Assembly (NCBI RefSeq): GCF_900100365.1
Contig: NZ_FNKU01000001.1
Coordinates: 3,472,001 to 3,536,000 of the forward strand
Reading direction: 5' to 3'
DNA length: 64,000 nt
Source: Pseudomonas cannabina
GTDB lineage: Bacteria; Pseudomonadota; Gammaproteobacteria; Pseudomonadales; Pseudomonadaceae
The notes below the pieces were generated by a model. It saw only the letters and a list, made by a program, of their open reading frames with translations. It did no database searches and was not told the origin of the DNA. The stretch's first letter is position 1. Every line of letters starts with the position of its first letter. This document shows, piece after piece, positions 26,789 through 38,282 of the stretch. The position numbers were made by a program, and so were the translations under genes.

Positions 26789-27103
26789 TTGGACACTGAA
26801 AACAAAGCACGCCCTTTCAACCCGGTTCCACTGGGCCTTATCAGCCTGGGAATCTGGCTGCCGATCATCGGCGCCGCATTCCTGTCGAGCGGGCCTGCCG
26901 ATCCGTCCGGATCGATGGCTTTCAGCGGCGGCACGGTCATCCTCGCGCAGATTGAAATCTTTGCGGTCATCTTTCTGCTGCTGTATGCCATCGCCATAAA
27001 GCCGTGGAGGCTTTCAAGAACAGTACGCACAGTGTTCTGGATCAACGCAGTGGCCGCCGTCGTTGCGGCAATTACCATCGTTACTACGCTGGCCAGGATG
27101 TAG
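26789..27103 (+). CDS. Small membrane protein (104 aa), unknown
   Basis: A TTG start is proposed because CAAGGAACACCC lies just upstream and no ATG fits. The product has three hydrophobic helices (PLGLISLGIWLPIIGAAFL, ILAQIEIFAVIFLLLYAIAI, VFWINAVAAVVAAITIV). No family is recognised. It is probably co-transcribed with ampG and is followed by a terminator. Confidence 0.6.
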   Translation: MDTENKARPFNPVPLGLISLGIWLPIIGAAFLSSGPADPSGSMAFSGGTVILAQIEIFAVIFLLLYAIAIKPWRLSRTVRTVFWINAVAAVVAAITIVTTLARM

Positions 27104-27120
27104 TGACCGCAGGGCGAAAA

Positions 27121-27150
27121 AAAGCCCTGACTCTCGCGAGCCAGGGCTTT
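27121..27150. terminator. Bidirectional terminator between small membrane protein gene and mscS-type gene
   Basis: Perfect stem AAAGCCCTG / CAGGGCTTT, preceded by an A run, between convergent genes. Confidence 0.85.
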
Positions 27151-27168
27151 CTCATATCGGTCTCAACA

Positions 27169-27999
27169 CTATTCCTGAACCACCCGCACAATCCGCTGCG
27201 GCAGTGGAATCTCGATTCCGGCATCCTTCAAACGGTCGCGCGCCTCGATGTTGAACATCGACGTCACGTCGCCCATATCGCCCGTACTGGTCCAGACCCG
27301 CAATGACAGGGTAATCGCGTTCTCGCCGAGCGCTGCCACCACGGCTTGCGGGGCCGGGTCTTGCAGCACGCGGGGGTCATCGGCCATGTCCAGCAGGACC
27401 TGCAAGGCCTTCTTCAAATCCGCATCATGGCTGACGCCGATGTCGAAGGTGATTTTGCGGGTCGGCTGGCGGTTGGTATTGGTGATGATGCCATTCGACA
27501 GGTTGCCGTTGGGGATGATCACGGTACGGTTGTCGCCGGTGCGCAGGACGGTGTGGAAGATCTGGATGTTGTCGACGGTTCCCGACACACCTTGGGCTTC
27601 GATCCAGTCGCCGATGCGGAACGGACGAAACAGCAGAATCAGCACCCCGCCCGCGAAGTTCGCCAGGCTGCCTTGCAAGGCCAGACCGATGGCCAGGCCG
27701 GCCGCACCGATCGCGGCCACGAACGAGGTGGTTTCGACGCCGATCATCGACGCGACGCTGACCACCAGCAGGATTTTCAGAATGATGTTCGCCAGGTTGC
27801 TGACGAAGCCCTGCAAGGCCAGATCAGCATGGCGCAGCGCCAGTAAGGCGCCCAGCCTGCCGGTCAGCCGGTTGATCAGCCACCAGCCCAGGCACAGCGT
27901 TACCAGAGCCAGCAGCAAACGACTGCCGTATTCCATGATCATCGGAATCCACGCCTGCGACGCTTGCCACAGATGACCGACTTCAGCATTTAAATCCAT
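27169..27999 (-). CDS. MscS-family mechanosensitive channel
   Basis: The start at ATG 27999 has GGGG seven bases before it. The 276-residue protein has three membrane helices; the pore-lining helix is the Gly/Ala-rich stretch AAIGAAGLAIGLALQGSLAN near residue 90. It is followed by the MscS beta domain (FRIGDWIEAQGVSGTVDNI) and the C-terminal alpha/beta domain. The length is like E. coli MscS (286 residues). It forms a heptameric tension-gated pore that releases solutes on hypo-osmotic shock. Confidence 0.92.
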   Translation of the reverse strand: MDLNAEVGHLWQASQAWIPMIMEYGSRLLLALVTLCLGWWLINRLTGRLGALLALRHADLALQGFVSNLANIILKILLVVSVASMIGVETTSFVAAIGAAGLAIGLALQGSLANFAGGVLILLFRPFRIGDWIEAQGVSGTVDNIQIFHTVLRTGDNRTVIIPNGNLSNGIITNTNRQPTRKITFDIGVSHDADLKKALQVLLDMADDPRVLQDPAPQAVVAALGENAITLSLRVWTSTGDMGDVTSMFNIEARDRLKDAGIEIPLPQRIVRVVQE

Positions 28000-28100
28000 T
28001 GTTGTCCCCATTACCCGTTACGAACCGACGTCAAATCGCGCTCAAGGCGATTCGGACTGGCCGGGGACCACAAGGGTTCCCCGCAGCGCAGTCCCCATGT

Positions 28101-28580
28101 TCAGTCACGGAAGTTATTGAATTGCAACGGCATGTCCGCATCGTAGGCACGCAGTGCAGCGATGGCCTCTTGCAGGTCGTCACGTTTCTTGCCGGTCACC
28201 CGAACCTGCTCGCCCTGAATGGCGGCCTGAACCTTGAGCTTGGCTTCTTTGATGTGAGCAACGATTTTCTTCGCCAGCTCTTTGTCGATGCCTTCGCGCA
28301 GCGTGGCTTCCTGCTTCATCAGCTTGCCGGACGCATAGGCGTCTTTGACTTCAAGGCACTTGGCGTCGATCTTGCGCTTGACCAGCGCCAGCTTGAGGAT
28401 CTCGATCATGGCTTCCAGCTGAAAATCCGCTTCAGCCGTCAACGTGATGGTCAGTTCCTTGAACTCGAACGTGCCTTTGCCTTTCAGGTCGTAGCGACGG
28501 TCCAGCTCTTTGATGGCGTTGTCGACGGCATTCGTGACTTCGTGTTTATCCAATTCGGACACTACGTCGAACGAGGGCAT
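28101..28580 (-). CDS. yajQ: YajQ family nucleotide-binding protein
   Basis: ATG 28580 follows GGAGAACATAC. The 159-residue protein starts [20 protein letters not shown] and ends LQFNNFRD, full-length for the YajQ family (two ferredoxin-like domains). Members bind RNA or nucleotides, and in Xanthomonas and P. aeruginosa relatives bind c-di-GMP and act as signalling partners. It is downstream-convergent to nothing and co-directional with the mscS-type gene. Confidence 0.93.
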   Translation of the reverse strand: MPSFDVVSELDKHEVTNAVDNAIKELDRRYDLKGKGTFEFKELTITLTAEADFQLEAMIEILKLALVKRKIDAKCLEVKDAYASGKLMKQEATLREGIDKELAKKIVAHIKEAKLKVQAAIQGEQVRVTGKKRDDLQEAIAALRAYDADMPLQFNNFRD

Positions 28581-28685
28581 GTATGTTCTCCAGATAAACG
28601 GCGTGCGCACAAGGATCGGGCACGCATGACTTGACGGTTTGAAAGAACGCTTATTATAACGAGACTTTCCCTGCGTTCACTGTGA

Positions 28686-29672
<987 letters not shown>

Positions 29673-29715
29673 CCCGCGCTACCCTGCTCGCACCACCCGC
29701 CACTGCGACTCGCCC

Positions 29716-31752
29716 ATGCCCTTGCGCCAACGCCTGGAAAACCTGCCGGTCGGCCAGAAACTGCTGGCCGCCCTGCTGATCCTGATGACCACCGTGCTGC
29801 TGGTCGCCAACCTGACCTTCATCAGCGCGGCCTATTACATCTCTCAAGAGGCCATGGCCCCGCAGGCGCTACAAACCATCGGCCGCCTGATCAGCAGCGC
29901 CAACCTCAACGAGCGGGCCTTGTACTCGCCGAACGAGGCGCGCGCCTTGCTCAAGGAGCTGAGAAGCTACGGACCGTTGCGGGCCGCAGCGCTGTACGAC
30001 AATAACGGCGAGCGACTGGAGCAGATGCATCAGGGCGAAAGCCTCGAGCTGCCCCGGCATTTCAAAGACCTGGACAACTGGCGTCTGACTGAATTTCGCA
30101 GCACCCAGGTGATTACCGTGCCCAAAGGCGACGAACCGCCAGGGCATCTGTTGCTGGTCGCCAGCAGCGAGCTGCCTGCAGCGTTCTACACCGGCACGCT
30201 GACCGCCAGCCTGGGCATCCTGGTGTTCAGTGTGCTGCTCTGGCTGGTCGTCGCCCGGCAGATCCGGCGCCTGATCACCGAGCCTATCTATCAACTGGAA
30301 GAACTGTCCCGACGCGTCACCCGCGAAGAGAACTATGCACTGCGCGCCGAGCCTGGCAACGAGGATGAAATCGGCAGTCTGGCGGAAGCGTTCAATACCA
30401 TGCTGTCGCGTATCGAGGCCCGCGAGCAGCAACTCAAACGCGCCCGCGACGACTCTCAGGAAGCCTACGATCAGGCGCAGGGGCTGGCCGAGGAAACCCG
30501 CCATACCAACCGCAAGCTGGAACTGGAAGTTCAGGTGCGCAGCAAGATCGAGAAAAAGCTCACCGGCTTCCAGAATTACCTCAACAGCATCATCGATTCC
30601 ATGCCCTCGGCCATGATCGCGCTGGACGAGCAGCTTTACGTGACGCAATGGAATCAGGAAGCTACTGCGCTGTCCGGCACCACGCTGGACGAAGCGCTGA
30701 ACCAGCCGATCTTTCTCGCCTTCGAGCCGATGCGCTCGTTCCTGCCGCAGATCAAACACACCGTCGAGCGGCACAGTGTGACCAAGATCGAGCGCGTGAC
30801 CTGGATCAAGAACGAAGAGGCGCGCCACTACGCTCTGACCTTCTACCCGTTGACGGGCGATGCCGGGCGCGGCGTGGTGATCCGTATCGATGACATCACT
30901 CAGCGTATCTCGCTGGAAGAAATGATGGTGCAGTCGGAGAAAATGCTTTCGGTCGGCGGGCTGGCGGCGGGCATGGCGCATGAGATCAATAACCCGCTGG
31001 GCGCCATTCTGCATAACGTACAGAACATCAGACGGCGTCTATCCCCAGAATTGCCGAAAAACGTCGAGCAGGCCGAAGCCGATGGCATCGATCTGGCGGT
31101 GGTCAATCAATACCTGGAGAGCCGCGAGGTTCCAAAACTGCTGGACGGCATTCAACAGGCAGGCGCCAGGGCGGCGAAAATCGTCAGCCACATGCTCAAC
31201 TTCAGCCGCTTGAGCAGCCGCCAGCTGGCACCGTGCGATCTGCCAGCGCTGATCGATCAGGCGGTAGAAATCGCCAGTAACGACTTCGACCTGACCATCG
31301 GCTTCGACTTCAAGGGCCAGCACATCATTCGCCAGTTCGACCCGGAACTGGGCCCGGTGCCGTGCATTTCCAACGAGCTGGAGCAGGTGCTGCTGAACCT
31401 GCTGAAAAATGCCGCACAGGCCATTCACCAGCGGCCAGACAGCGCAGAACCAGGGCGCATCATTCTGCGCACCCGCCTCAATCCGCCGTGGGCCGAAATT
31501 CAGGTGGAAGACAACGGCATCGGCATGTCGGAAAACGTTCGCAAGCGGACGTTCGAGCCGTTTTTCACCACCAAGGAAATCGGTCAGGGCACTGGACTGG
31601 GGCTTTCGGTGTCGTACTTCATCATCACCAATAACCACAAAGGCCAGATGGAGGTGCAATCCTCTCTCGGCATGGGAACCTGCTTCACGCTGCGTTTGCC
31701 GTTGGTCGCCAATCAGGCCAGTGTTCAGCAGCAGGTTATTTCCAAATCCTGA
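29716..31752 (+). CDS. Membrane sensor histidine kinase (HAMP-PAS-HisKA-HATPase)
   Basis: The 678-residue kinase has membrane helices near residues 15-37 and 155-180 around a periplasmic domain, a HAMP segment, a coiled coil (about 235-285) and a PAS domain (about 290-395, FQNYLNSIIDSMPSAMIALD). The H-box GLAAGMAHEINNPLGA follows, with N-box NLLKNAAQAI, VEDNGIGM, FEPFFTTKEIGQGTGLGLSV and a short C-tail. The H-box type is that of NtrB-like HPK4 kinases. No response regulator is adjacent, so it is an orphan. The signal is unknown. Confidence 0.88.
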   Translation: MPLRQRLENLPVGQKLLAALLILMTTVLLVANLTFISAAYYISQEAMAPQALQTIGRLISSANLNERALYSPNEARALLKELRSYGPLRAAALYDNNGERLEQMHQGESLELPRHFKDLDNWRLTEFRSTQVITVPKGDEPPGHLLLVASSELPAAFYTGTLTASLGILVFSVLLWLVVARQIRRLITEPIYQLEELSRRVTREENYALRAEPGNEDEIGSLAEAFNTMLSRIEAREQQLKRARDDSQEAYDQAQGLAEETRHTNRKLELEVQVRSKIEKKLTGFQNYLNSIIDSMPSAMIALDEQLYVTQWNQEATALSGTTLDEALNQPIFLAFEPMRSFLPQIKHTVERHSVTKIERVTWIKNEEARHYALTFYPLTGDAGRGVVIRIDDITQRISLEEMMVQSEKMLSVGGLAAGMAHEINNPLGAILHNVQNIRRRLSPELPKNVEQAEADGIDLAVVNQYLESREVPKLLDGIQQAGARAAKIVSHMLNFSRLSSRQLAPCDLPALIDQAVEIASNDFDLTIGFDFKGQHIIRQFDPELGPVPCISNELEQVLLNLLKNAAQAIHQRPDSAEPGRIILRTRLNPPWAEIQVEDNGIGMSENVRKRTFEPFFTTKEIGQGTGLGLSVSYFIITNNHKGQMEVQSSLGMGTCFTLRLPLVANQASVQQQVISKS

Positions 31753-31767
31753 TCAGGAGCCATCGCA

Positions 31768-32346
31768 ATGGGCTTTCGTTTGTCGAAGATTTACACACGC
31801 ACGGGTGACACCGGAGAAACCGGACTGGGCGACGGCCGCCGGGTGTCCAAGGATCACCCGCGCATTGAGGCCATCGGCGAAGTCGATACCCTGAACAGCC
31901 AGCTCGGGTTGCTGCTGGCCGGGCTGATCGATGAGGCTCAGCGCGTTCCGGCACTCAACGAAGTCATCGAAGTGCTTGCGCCCTGCCAGCATCGATTGTT
32001 CGATCTGGGTGGGGAGCTGGCGATGCCGAGCTACAAGGCGCTGAACAGCACCGAAGTCGAGAGGCTGGAAGCAGCGATCGATGTGTGGAACGACGAGCTC
32101 GGCCCGCTGGAAAATTTCATTCTGCCGGGTGGCTCATCACTGATTGCCCAGGCGCACATCTGCCGCAGCCTGGCACGCAGCGCCGAACGCCGCTGCCAGC
32201 ACCTGAATGCGGTCGAACCTCTGGAAGGTGCCGGGCTGGCGTACATCAACAGGCTGTCGGACCTGCTGTTCGTTGCCGCCCGCCTGATTGGCAGACGGCA
32301 GGGCATTGCGGAAATACTCTGGCAACCTGCGCCCAAGCCGGTTTGA
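31768..32346 (+). CDS. PduO-type cob(I)alamin adenosyltransferase
   Basis: The 192-residue protein has the N-terminal ATP-binding signature KIYTRTGDTGETGLGDGRRV and the conserved EAIGEVDTLNSQLGLLLA and RSAERRCQHL. This matches the PduO/MMAB family that transfers adenosyl from ATP to cob(I)alamin. It starts 15 bases after the sensor kinase gene, so the two may share a transcript. The distinct CobO/BtuR type would have a P-loop, which is absent here. Confidence 0.93.
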   Translation: MGFRLSKIYTRTGDTGETGLGDGRRVSKDHPRIEAIGEVDTLNSQLGLLLAGLIDEAQRVPALNEVIEVLAPCQHRLFDLGGELAMPSYKALNSTEVERLEAAIDVWNDELGPLENFILPGGSSLIAQAHICRSLARSAERRCQHLNAVEPLEGAGLAYINRLSDLLFVAARLIGRRQGIAEILWQPAPKPV

Positions 32347-32419
32347 CATCAAGCCGAAATAGCTGCGCGGCGCAGATGTGTGACGCGGAGCGTTCTCACG
32401 TTGAAGCGTAGGGGCTTTT

Positions 32420-32509
32420 GTGGGAGCGAACTTGTTCGCGAAGGCAATAGTTCAAACGATGCATTTTCAGAGAATAGACCTGCCCATTCGCGGACAAGTC
32501 CGCTCCCAC
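32420..32509. repeat. REPIN: two REP sequences in inverted orientation
   Basis: GTGGGAGCGAACTTGTTCGC (from 32420) and, inverted, GCGGACAAGTCCGCTCCCAC (ending 32509) are imperfectly palindromic Pseudomonas REP units 44 bases apart. Arranged head to head, they form a REPIN of 90 bases in the gap between convergent genes. A further short piece, AGCGGACTTGT, lies near 32532. Confidence 0.8.
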
Positions 32510-32574
32510 GGCCTTCGGCCAGAGTCAAAAGCGGACTTGTATAGCGATGAGTGCTCTGCGTCCTCTTGTGCTAC

Positions 32575-33525
32575 TCAAACAATCTCGTCAGGCCAGAAAG
32601 CGCGTATCCCGGCAACGCCTTGCGCGCCGCTTTCCCACGCCTGCTGGCGTTGCGCAGGACCTACGCCGCCCAACAGAAAGACCGGTTTGTTGACGCATGC
32701 GATCAACTGTGTCGCCTGCTCCCAGCCCAGCGGCTGTGTATCCGGATGGGTCAGGGTGGGCTGAACCGGTGACAGGGTGACGAAATCCACGCCCATCTGT
32801 TCTGCGAGGGCCAGTTCTTCTGCGTTATGGCAAGACGCCGCCAGCCAGCGATGCTCAGGGAACGGACGGCCTCGGCTGGCGTACTTGCGCAGTTGTTCCG
32901 CCGTCAGGTGCCAGCCAGCGGACGGAAAGTCTCCCAGCCACTCCAGAGGGCCCTTGAGCATGAGTTGCGCCTTGCCTGCGCACAGGCCCGCCGCATCGAC
33001 CGCCAGATCGCGATATTTCGGGTCGTAGCCACCCGGCGCACGCAACTGAACCAGCTTGATGCCCCCGGCGATTGCTTTCTGTACGCCACGCAGCAGCTCG
33101 ATGGAGTCCAGCCCGTCCGGCGTGATCAAGTAGTCAGCAGGCAAGCGCGCTGCCGCGACAATCGGCTGGTTGGCCGCCGGAAACTCGTAACCGGCAAGCT
33201 CGCGCGGCGTCACCCAGGCCAGCGGCTGACCTTCTGCACCATGCGGTTCGCCAGTGAATGCAGAAACTTCCCACACATCCAGCAGCACCTGCTTGTCCGG
33301 GTAATCATGGCAAACCTTGATCAACGGACGGGCAGCAGCCACAACGATGCCCAGCTCTTCCTGCAGTTCACGTGCAAGTGCCGCCTCGACGGTTTCGCCC
33401 GCCTCGACCTTGCCACCGGGAAATTCCCAGAGACCGCCCTGATGCTGGCTGTCTGCACGTCGGGCGATCAGGACTTTATCGTCAGCACCACGAATGACCG
33501 CGGCGGCCACATGAACTCGTTTCAC
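32575..33525 (-). CDS. Nudix hydrolase fused to a ThiE-like domain
   Basis: GTG 33525 is chosen because AAGGAG lies eight bases upstream; it overlaps the GST gene region closely. The 316-residue product starts with a MutT-type domain carrying the Nudix box GGKVEAGETVEAAL...REL.EELGI (residues about 35-60). A C-terminal thiamine-phosphate-synthase-like barrel follows (LMLKGPLEWLG, then VDFVTLSPVQPTLTHP and LLGGVGPAQ). The first half should hydrolyse oxidised nucleotides such as 8-oxo-dGTP; the role of the ThiE-like half is unclear. Confidence 0.88.
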   Translation of the reverse strand: MKRVHVAAAVIRGADDKVLIARRADSQHQGGLWEFPGGKVEAGETVEAALARELQEELGIVVAAARPLIKVCHDYPDKQVLLDVWEVSAFTGEPHGAEGQPLAWVTPRELAGYEFPAANQPIVAAARLPADYLITPDGLDSIELLRGVQKAIAGGIKLVQLRAPGGYDPKYRDLAVDAAGLCAGKAQLMLKGPLEWLGDFPSAGWHLTAEQLRKYASRGRPFPEHRWLAASCHNAEELALAEQMGVDFVTLSPVQPTLTHPDTQPLGWEQATQLIACVNKPVFLLGGVGPAQRQQAWESGAQGVAGIRAFWPDEIV

Positions 33526-33527
33526 GA

Positions 33528-34154
33528 TCAGGACTCCTTCAGACCAGCCTGCTGCCAGCGCTTGAAGGCAGGCCATTGGTAGATGGTTTCGATATAGGCC
33601 AGCGCTTCGGCAGGCAACTGGACACGATAGCCACGCAGACGGATCGCCACTGGCGCAAAGAACGCATCAGCAATGCTCGGCTTACCGAATAGAAACGGAC
33701 CAGTCTCGGCCGCAGCAACGCGGCACTCGGCCCACAACGCGACGATACGGTCGATGTCATTCTGGGTGTCGACCGGAATCACTTCCAGCGCCTGATCCTG
33801 ACGCAGGTCCATCGGCATGTTCGAACGCAGGCTGACGAAACCGCTGTGCATCTGCGCACAAGCCGAGCGCGCCTGGGCACGGGCAGCGATATCACGCGGC
33901 CATAACTCGACGTCCGGGAAACGCTCGACCAGGTACTCGCAAATCGCCAGCGAATCAATGATCGTGCCGTGCTCGCACTGCAACGCAGGCACTTTACCGG
34001 TGGGCGAATACTTGAGAATGTTCTCGCGGGTATCAGGCTGATTGAGACGAATCACCTGATCGGTGAACGGCGCGCCGGTCATTTCCAGGACCAGCCATGG
34101 ACGCAGCGACCAGGAGGAATAGCGTTTGTCGCCGATAATCAGATGCAGGCTCAT
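33528..34154 (-). CDS. Glutathione S-transferase family protein
   Basis: The 208-residue protein has an N-terminal thioredoxin-like domain (MSLHLIIGDKRYSSWSLRPW, with SPTGKVPAL and the glutathione-binding DSLAICEYL) and an all-helical C-terminal domain. The Ser-rich SSWS motif resembles the zeta/tau-like bacterial GSTs. The substrate is unknown. The stop lies two bases before the Nudix-ThiE start, and the gene follows argJ by 57 bases, so the three are probably one operon. Confidence 0.9.
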   Translation of the reverse strand: MSLHLIIGDKRYSSWSLRPWLVLEMTGAPFTDQVIRLNQPDTRENILKYSPTGKVPALQCEHGTIIDSLAICEYLVERFPDVELWPRDIAARAQARSACAQMHSGFVSLRSNMPMDLRQDQALEVIPVDTQNDIDRIVALWAECRVAAAETGPFLFGKPSIADAFFAPVAIRLRGYRVQLPAEALAYIETIYQWPAFKRWQQAGLKES

Positions 34155-34211
34155 GGTTCAGCTCCGTTGAGGCCGGCGCGAGAACAGGATGCCCCCGCGC
34201 TGGACGTTGAA

Positions 34212-35429
34212 TCAGGTGCGGTATTCGGCGTTGATCTTCACGTATTCGTGAGAAAGATCAGTGGTCCAGATGGTTTCGCTGCAATCACCGCGGCCCAGCT
34301 CGATACGGATGGTGATTTCCTCTTCCGCCATGACCGCGGAGCCCTGCTCTTCAGTGTAAGTAGTCGCGCGACAGCCCTGGCTGGCGATGCAGACGCCGCC
34401 GAGGAACACGTCGATCTTGCTGACGTCGAGATCCGGCACGCCTGCACGGCCAACAGCGGCCAGGATACGGCCCCAGTTCGGGTCGGACGCGAACAGCGCG
34501 GTCTTGATCAGCGGCGAGTGAGCGACCGCGTACCCGACGTCCAGGCATTCCTGATGATTGCCACCGCCGTTGACTTCGACGGTCACGAATTTGGTCGCGC
34601 CTTCGCCGTCACGCACGATGGCCTGAGCGACTTCCATGCTCACGTCGAACACGGCCTTCTTCAAGGCCTCGAACAGCGGCCCTTTGGCCTCGGTGATTTC
34701 AGGCAGACCGGCCTGACCGGTGGCGATCAGCATGCAGCAGTCGTTGGTCGAAGTGTCGCCATCGATGGTGATGCGGTTGAAGGACTTGTTGGCACCGTCG
34801 CGGATCAGGTCCTGCAAGACGCTTTGCGACACTTTGGCGTCGGTCGCGATGTAGCCGAGCATGGTCGCCATGTTCGGACGGATCATGCCCGCCCCCTTGC
34901 TGATGCCGGTCACGGTGATGGTAACGCCATCATGAGTGAACTGACGGCTTGCGCCTTTGGGCAGGGTATCGGTGGTCATGATCCCGGTTGCCGCGGCGGC
35001 CCAGTTATCCACAGACAGATCGTCGAGCGCAGCTTGCAGCGCGCCTTCGATCTTTTCCACAGGCAACGGCTCGCCGATCACACCGGTCGAATACGGCAGC
35101 ACCGCCGACGCATCGACGCCCGTCAGTTGCGCCAGCGCTTCGCAGGTACGACGCGCCGCCGCCAGACCCGGCTCGCCGGTGCCCGCGTTGGCATTGCCGG
35201 TATTGGTCAGCAGATAACGCACAGTGCCCTGCACGCGTTGTTTGGCCAGAATGACCGGCGCGGCGCAGAACGCATTCAAGGTGAATACGCCGGCAACGCT
35301 GGAGCCTTCGGCACAGCGCATAACCACGACGTCCTTGCGCCCCGGGCGCTTGATGCCGGCAGACGAAATGCCGAGTTCAAAACCGGGAACCGGGTGCAAC
35401 GCAGGCAACGGACCAAGACCAACAGCCAT
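34212..35429 (-). CDS. argJ: Bifunctional ornithine acetyltransferase / N-acetylglutamate synthase ArgJ
   Basis: ATG 35429 follows GAGGAGCACCCCG. The 405-residue protein has the autoproteolysis and nucleophile site [15 protein letters not shown] (Thr within ATG-IMTTDT) that splits it into alpha and beta chains. It also has [11 protein letters not shown] and ends [15 protein letters not shown]. It recycles the acetyl group from N-acetylornithine to glutamate in arginine synthesis. It lies downstream of secA on the same strand, beyond a terminator. Confidence 0.97.
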   Translation of the reverse strand: MAVGLGPLPALHPVPGFELGISSAGIKRPGRKDVVVMRCAEGSSVAGVFTLNAFCAAPVILAKQRVQGTVRYLLTNTGNANAGTGEPGLAAARRTCEALAQLTGVDASAVLPYSTGVIGEPLPVEKIEGALQAALDDLSVDNWAAAATGIMTTDTLPKGASRQFTHDGVTITVTGISKGAGMIRPNMATMLGYIATDAKVSQSVLQDLIRDGANKSFNRITIDGDTSTNDCCMLIATGQAGLPEITEAKGPLFEALKKAVFDVSMEVAQAIVRDGEGATKFVTVEVNGGGNHQECLDVGYAVAHSPLIKTALFASDPNWGRILAAVGRAGVPDLDVSKIDVFLGGVCIASQGCRATTYTEEQGSAVMAEEEITIRIELGRGDCSETIWTTDLSHEYVKINAEYRT

Positions 35430-35483
35430 CGGGGTGCTCCTCAAGGAGTAGGGGCGCCGTCCACATCGGTACGGCTATCAATG

Positions 35484-35517
35484 AAAAAACGCCGCGACGG
35501 GCAAGCCGGTCGCGGCG
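35484..35517 (-). terminator. Terminator after secA
   Basis: On the minus strand, stem CGCCGCGACCGG / CCCGTCGCGGCG (one mismatch) is followed by six T, 24 bases past the secA stop. Confidence 0.85.
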
Positions 35518-35540
35518 CAGGTATCACACAGTCAAAAGGC

Positions 35541-38282
35541 TTAGCTGATCTGACCGTGACAGTGCTTGAATTTCTTGCCCGAGCCACACCAGCACAGCTC
35601 GTTGCGACCCAGTTTCTGGTCGTTACGCACGGGCTCGGAAGCAACGGTTACCGGCACTTCGCCACTTTCCTCATCCGCCAATGGCTGGTCGAGACCCGGC
35701 GCCGGTGCGTGCTCGAACTGCATGCGGCTCGCCAGTTCTTCGGCTTCCCGGCGCTGACGAGCCTCTTCTTCCTCGGGATCTTCGCGACGGACCTGAACAT
35801 GCGACAAGACACGGATGGTGTCGCGCTTGATCGAATCCAGCAGTTCCTGGAACAGGGTGAACGACTCGCGCTTGTATTCCTGCTTCGGGTTCTTCTGAGC
35901 GTAACCGCGCAAGTGAATACCGTGACGCAGATGATCCATGGTCGACAGGTGATCTTTCCACAGGTCGTCCAGCACGCGCAGGAGGATCTGCTTCTCGAAC
36001 GAGCGCAGAGCTTCGGCGCTGGCCTGATCTTCCTTCTCGTTGTAAGCCACCAGCAGTTGCGCCATGATTTTTTCGCGCAAGCTGTCTTCGTGAAGGTGAT
36101 CGTCTTCGTCCAGCCACTGCTGAATCGGCAATTGCACCGCAAAGTCGGTATTCAGCGCCGCTTCCAGACCGGCGACATTCCACTGTTCTGGCAACGATTG
36201 CGGCGGGATGTGCTGGCTGATGAGGGTGTTGAGCACCTCTTCGCGGAAGTCGGCAATCGTCTCACCAATGTTTTCAGCGGCCAATAGCGTGTTACGCATG
36301 TGATAGATCACTTTGCGCTGCTCGTTGGCGACGTCATCGTATTCGAGCAGTTGCTTGCGGATGTCGAAGTTACGACCTTCCACCTTGCGCTGCGCTTTTT
36401 CGATGGCGTTGGTCACCATGCGGTGCTCGATGGCCTCACCGGACTGCATGCCCAGCGCCTTCATGAAGTTTTTCACCCGATCAGAGGCGAAGATGCGCAT
36501 CAGGCTGTCTTCGAGCGACAGGTAGAAGCGGCTGGAGCCAGCATCACCCTGACGACCGGCACGGCCGCGCAACTGGTTGTCGATACGACGCGATTCGTGA
36601 CGCTCGGAAGCAATCACGTGCAAACCACCGGCCTCGATCACTTGCTGATGGCGTTTCTGCCAATCGGCCTTGATCTGGGCGATCTGCTCCGGAGTCGGGT
36701 CTTCCAGGTTGGCAACTTCAACTTCCCAGTTGCCGCCCAACAGGATGTCAGTACCACGACCGGCCATGTTGGTGGCGATGGTCAGCGCCCCCGGACGACC
36801 GGCCTGTGCAATGATCTCTGCTTCTTTTTCGTGGAACTTGGCGTTCAGAACCTTGTGCTCGATGCCTTCCTGGTTGAGCAGGCGGGACATGTGCTCGGAC
36901 GTTTCGATGGTCGCCGTACCAACCAGCACCGGCCGGTTTTGCGCCAGGCAGGCCTTGATATCGGTCACGATGGCCGCGTACTTCTCTTCCGCCGTCAGGT
37001 AGACAAGGTCGTTGAAGTCTTTACGCGCCAGTGGTTTGTTCGGCGGGATGACCATTACGGCCAGATTGTAGATCTGGTGGAATTCGAACGCTTCAGTGTC
37101 GGCTGTACCGGTCATGCCGGACAGCTTGTTGTACAGACGGAAGTAATTCTGGAACGTGGTCGATGCCAGGGTCTGGCTTTCGGCCTGAATGTTCAGACCT
37201 TCCTTGGCTTCGATGGCCTGGTGCAGACCCTCGGACAGGCGACGACCCGGCATGGTGCGACCGGTGTGTTCGTCGACCAGCAGCACCTGACCGTCCGACA
37301 CGATGTATTCGACGTTGCGATTGAACAGTTTGTGCGCACGCAGACCGGCATAGACGTGGGTCAGCAGGCCAAGGTTGTGCGCCGAGTACAGGCTTTCGCC
37401 CTCGGCCAGCAGGCCGACTTCGGTGAGCATTTCTTCGATGAACTGGTGACCGGCTTCGTTCAGCTCGACCTGACGCGTCTTCTCGTCAACGGTGAAATGG
37501 CCCGGCTTGGTGACTTCGCCTTCCACTTCCTCGATGTGCTGCTCGAGCTTGGGGATCAGGCGGTTGATTTCGGTGTACAGCTTGGAGCTGTCCTCGGCCT
37601 GACCGGAAATGATCAGCGGCGTACGCGCTTCGTCGATCAGAATCGAGTCGACTTCGTCGATCACGGCGAAATTGAGTTCACGCTGGAACTTGTCGTCCAT
37701 GCTGAACGCCATGTTGTCGCGCAGGTAATCGAAACCGTATTCGTTGTTGGTGCCGTACGTGATGTCGGCAGCGTAAGCGGCGCGCTTCTCTTCCGGCGGC
37801 TGGAATGGCGAGACGATGCCTACGGTCAGACCGAGGAATTCGTACAGCGGGCGCATCCAGTTGGCGTCGCGGCGCGCGAGGTAGTCGTTCACAGTGACCA
37901 CGTGAACGCCCTTGCCGGACAACGCATTGAGGTACACAGCCAGGGTGCCGACGAGGGTTTTACCTTCACCGGTGCGCATTTCCGCGATCTGACCTTCGTG
38001 CAGGGTCATGCCGCCAATCAACTGAACGTCGAAGTGGCGCATGCCCATGACGCGTTTGCCCGCTTCACGAGCAACGGCAAAGGCTTCAGGCAGCAATTGA
38101 TCGAGGGTCTCGCCTTTGGCTATGCGGGCCTTGAACTCTTCGGTCTTGGCGCGCAATTGCTCGTCCGAAAGGGCCACCATTTGCTCTTCGAAGGCATTGA
38201 CGATCTGTACCGTCTTGAGCATGCGTTTGACTTCACGCTCGTTCTTGCTTCCAAAAAGTTTTTTCAACAAAGGCGCAAACAT
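35541..38282 (-). CDS. secA: Preprotein translocase ATPase SecA
   Basis: ATG 38282 ([14 protein letters not shown]) gives 913 residues, the usual SecA size. Visible are Walker [34 protein letters not shown], the helicase motif [10 protein letters not shown], and the C-terminal SecB/zinc-binding tail [14 protein letters not shown]. SecA drives post-translational export through SecYEG. It is monocistronic with its own terminator. The long plus-strand open frame over it is a composition shadow. Confidence 0.98.
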   Translation of the reverse strand: MFAPLLKKLFGSKNEREVKRMLKTVQIVNAFEEQMVALSDEQLRAKTEEFKARIAKGETLDQLLPEAFAVAREAGKRVMGMRHFDVQLIGGMTLHEGQIAEMRTGEGKTLVGTLAVYLNALSGKGVHVVTVNDYLARRDANWMRPLYEFLGLTVGIVSPFQPPEEKRAAYAADITYGTNNEYGFDYLRDNMAFSMDDKFQRELNFAVIDEVDSILIDEARTPLIISGQAEDSSKLYTEINRLIPKLEQHIEEVEGEVTKPGHFTVDEKTRQVELNEAGHQFIEEMLTEVGLLAEGESLYSAHNLGLLTHVYAGLRAHKLFNRNVEYIVSDGQVLLVDEHTGRTMPGRRLSEGLHQAIEAKEGLNIQAESQTLASTTFQNYFRLYNKLSGMTGTADTEAFEFHQIYNLAVMVIPPNKPLARKDFNDLVYLTAEEKYAAIVTDIKACLAQNRPVLVGTATIETSEHMSRLLNQEGIEHKVLNAKFHEKEAEIIAQAGRPGALTIATNMAGRGTDILLGGNWEVEVANLEDPTPEQIAQIKADWQKRHQQVIEAGGLHVIASERHESRRIDNQLRGRAGRQGDAGSSRFYLSLEDSLMRIFASDRVKNFMKALGMQSGEAIEHRMVTNAIEKAQRKVEGRNFDIRKQLLEYDDVANEQRKVIYHMRNTLLAAENIGETIADFREEVLNTLISQHIPPQSLPEQWNVAGLEAALNTDFAVQLPIQQWLDEDDHLHEDSLREKIMAQLLVAYNEKEDQASAEALRSFEKQILLRVLDDLWKDHLSTMDHLRHGIHLRGYAQKNPKQEYKRESFTLFQELLDSIKRDTIRVLSHVQVRREDPEEEEARQRREAEELASRMQFEHAPAPGLDQPLADEESGEVPVTVASEPVRNDQKLGRNELCWCGSGKKFKHCHGQIS

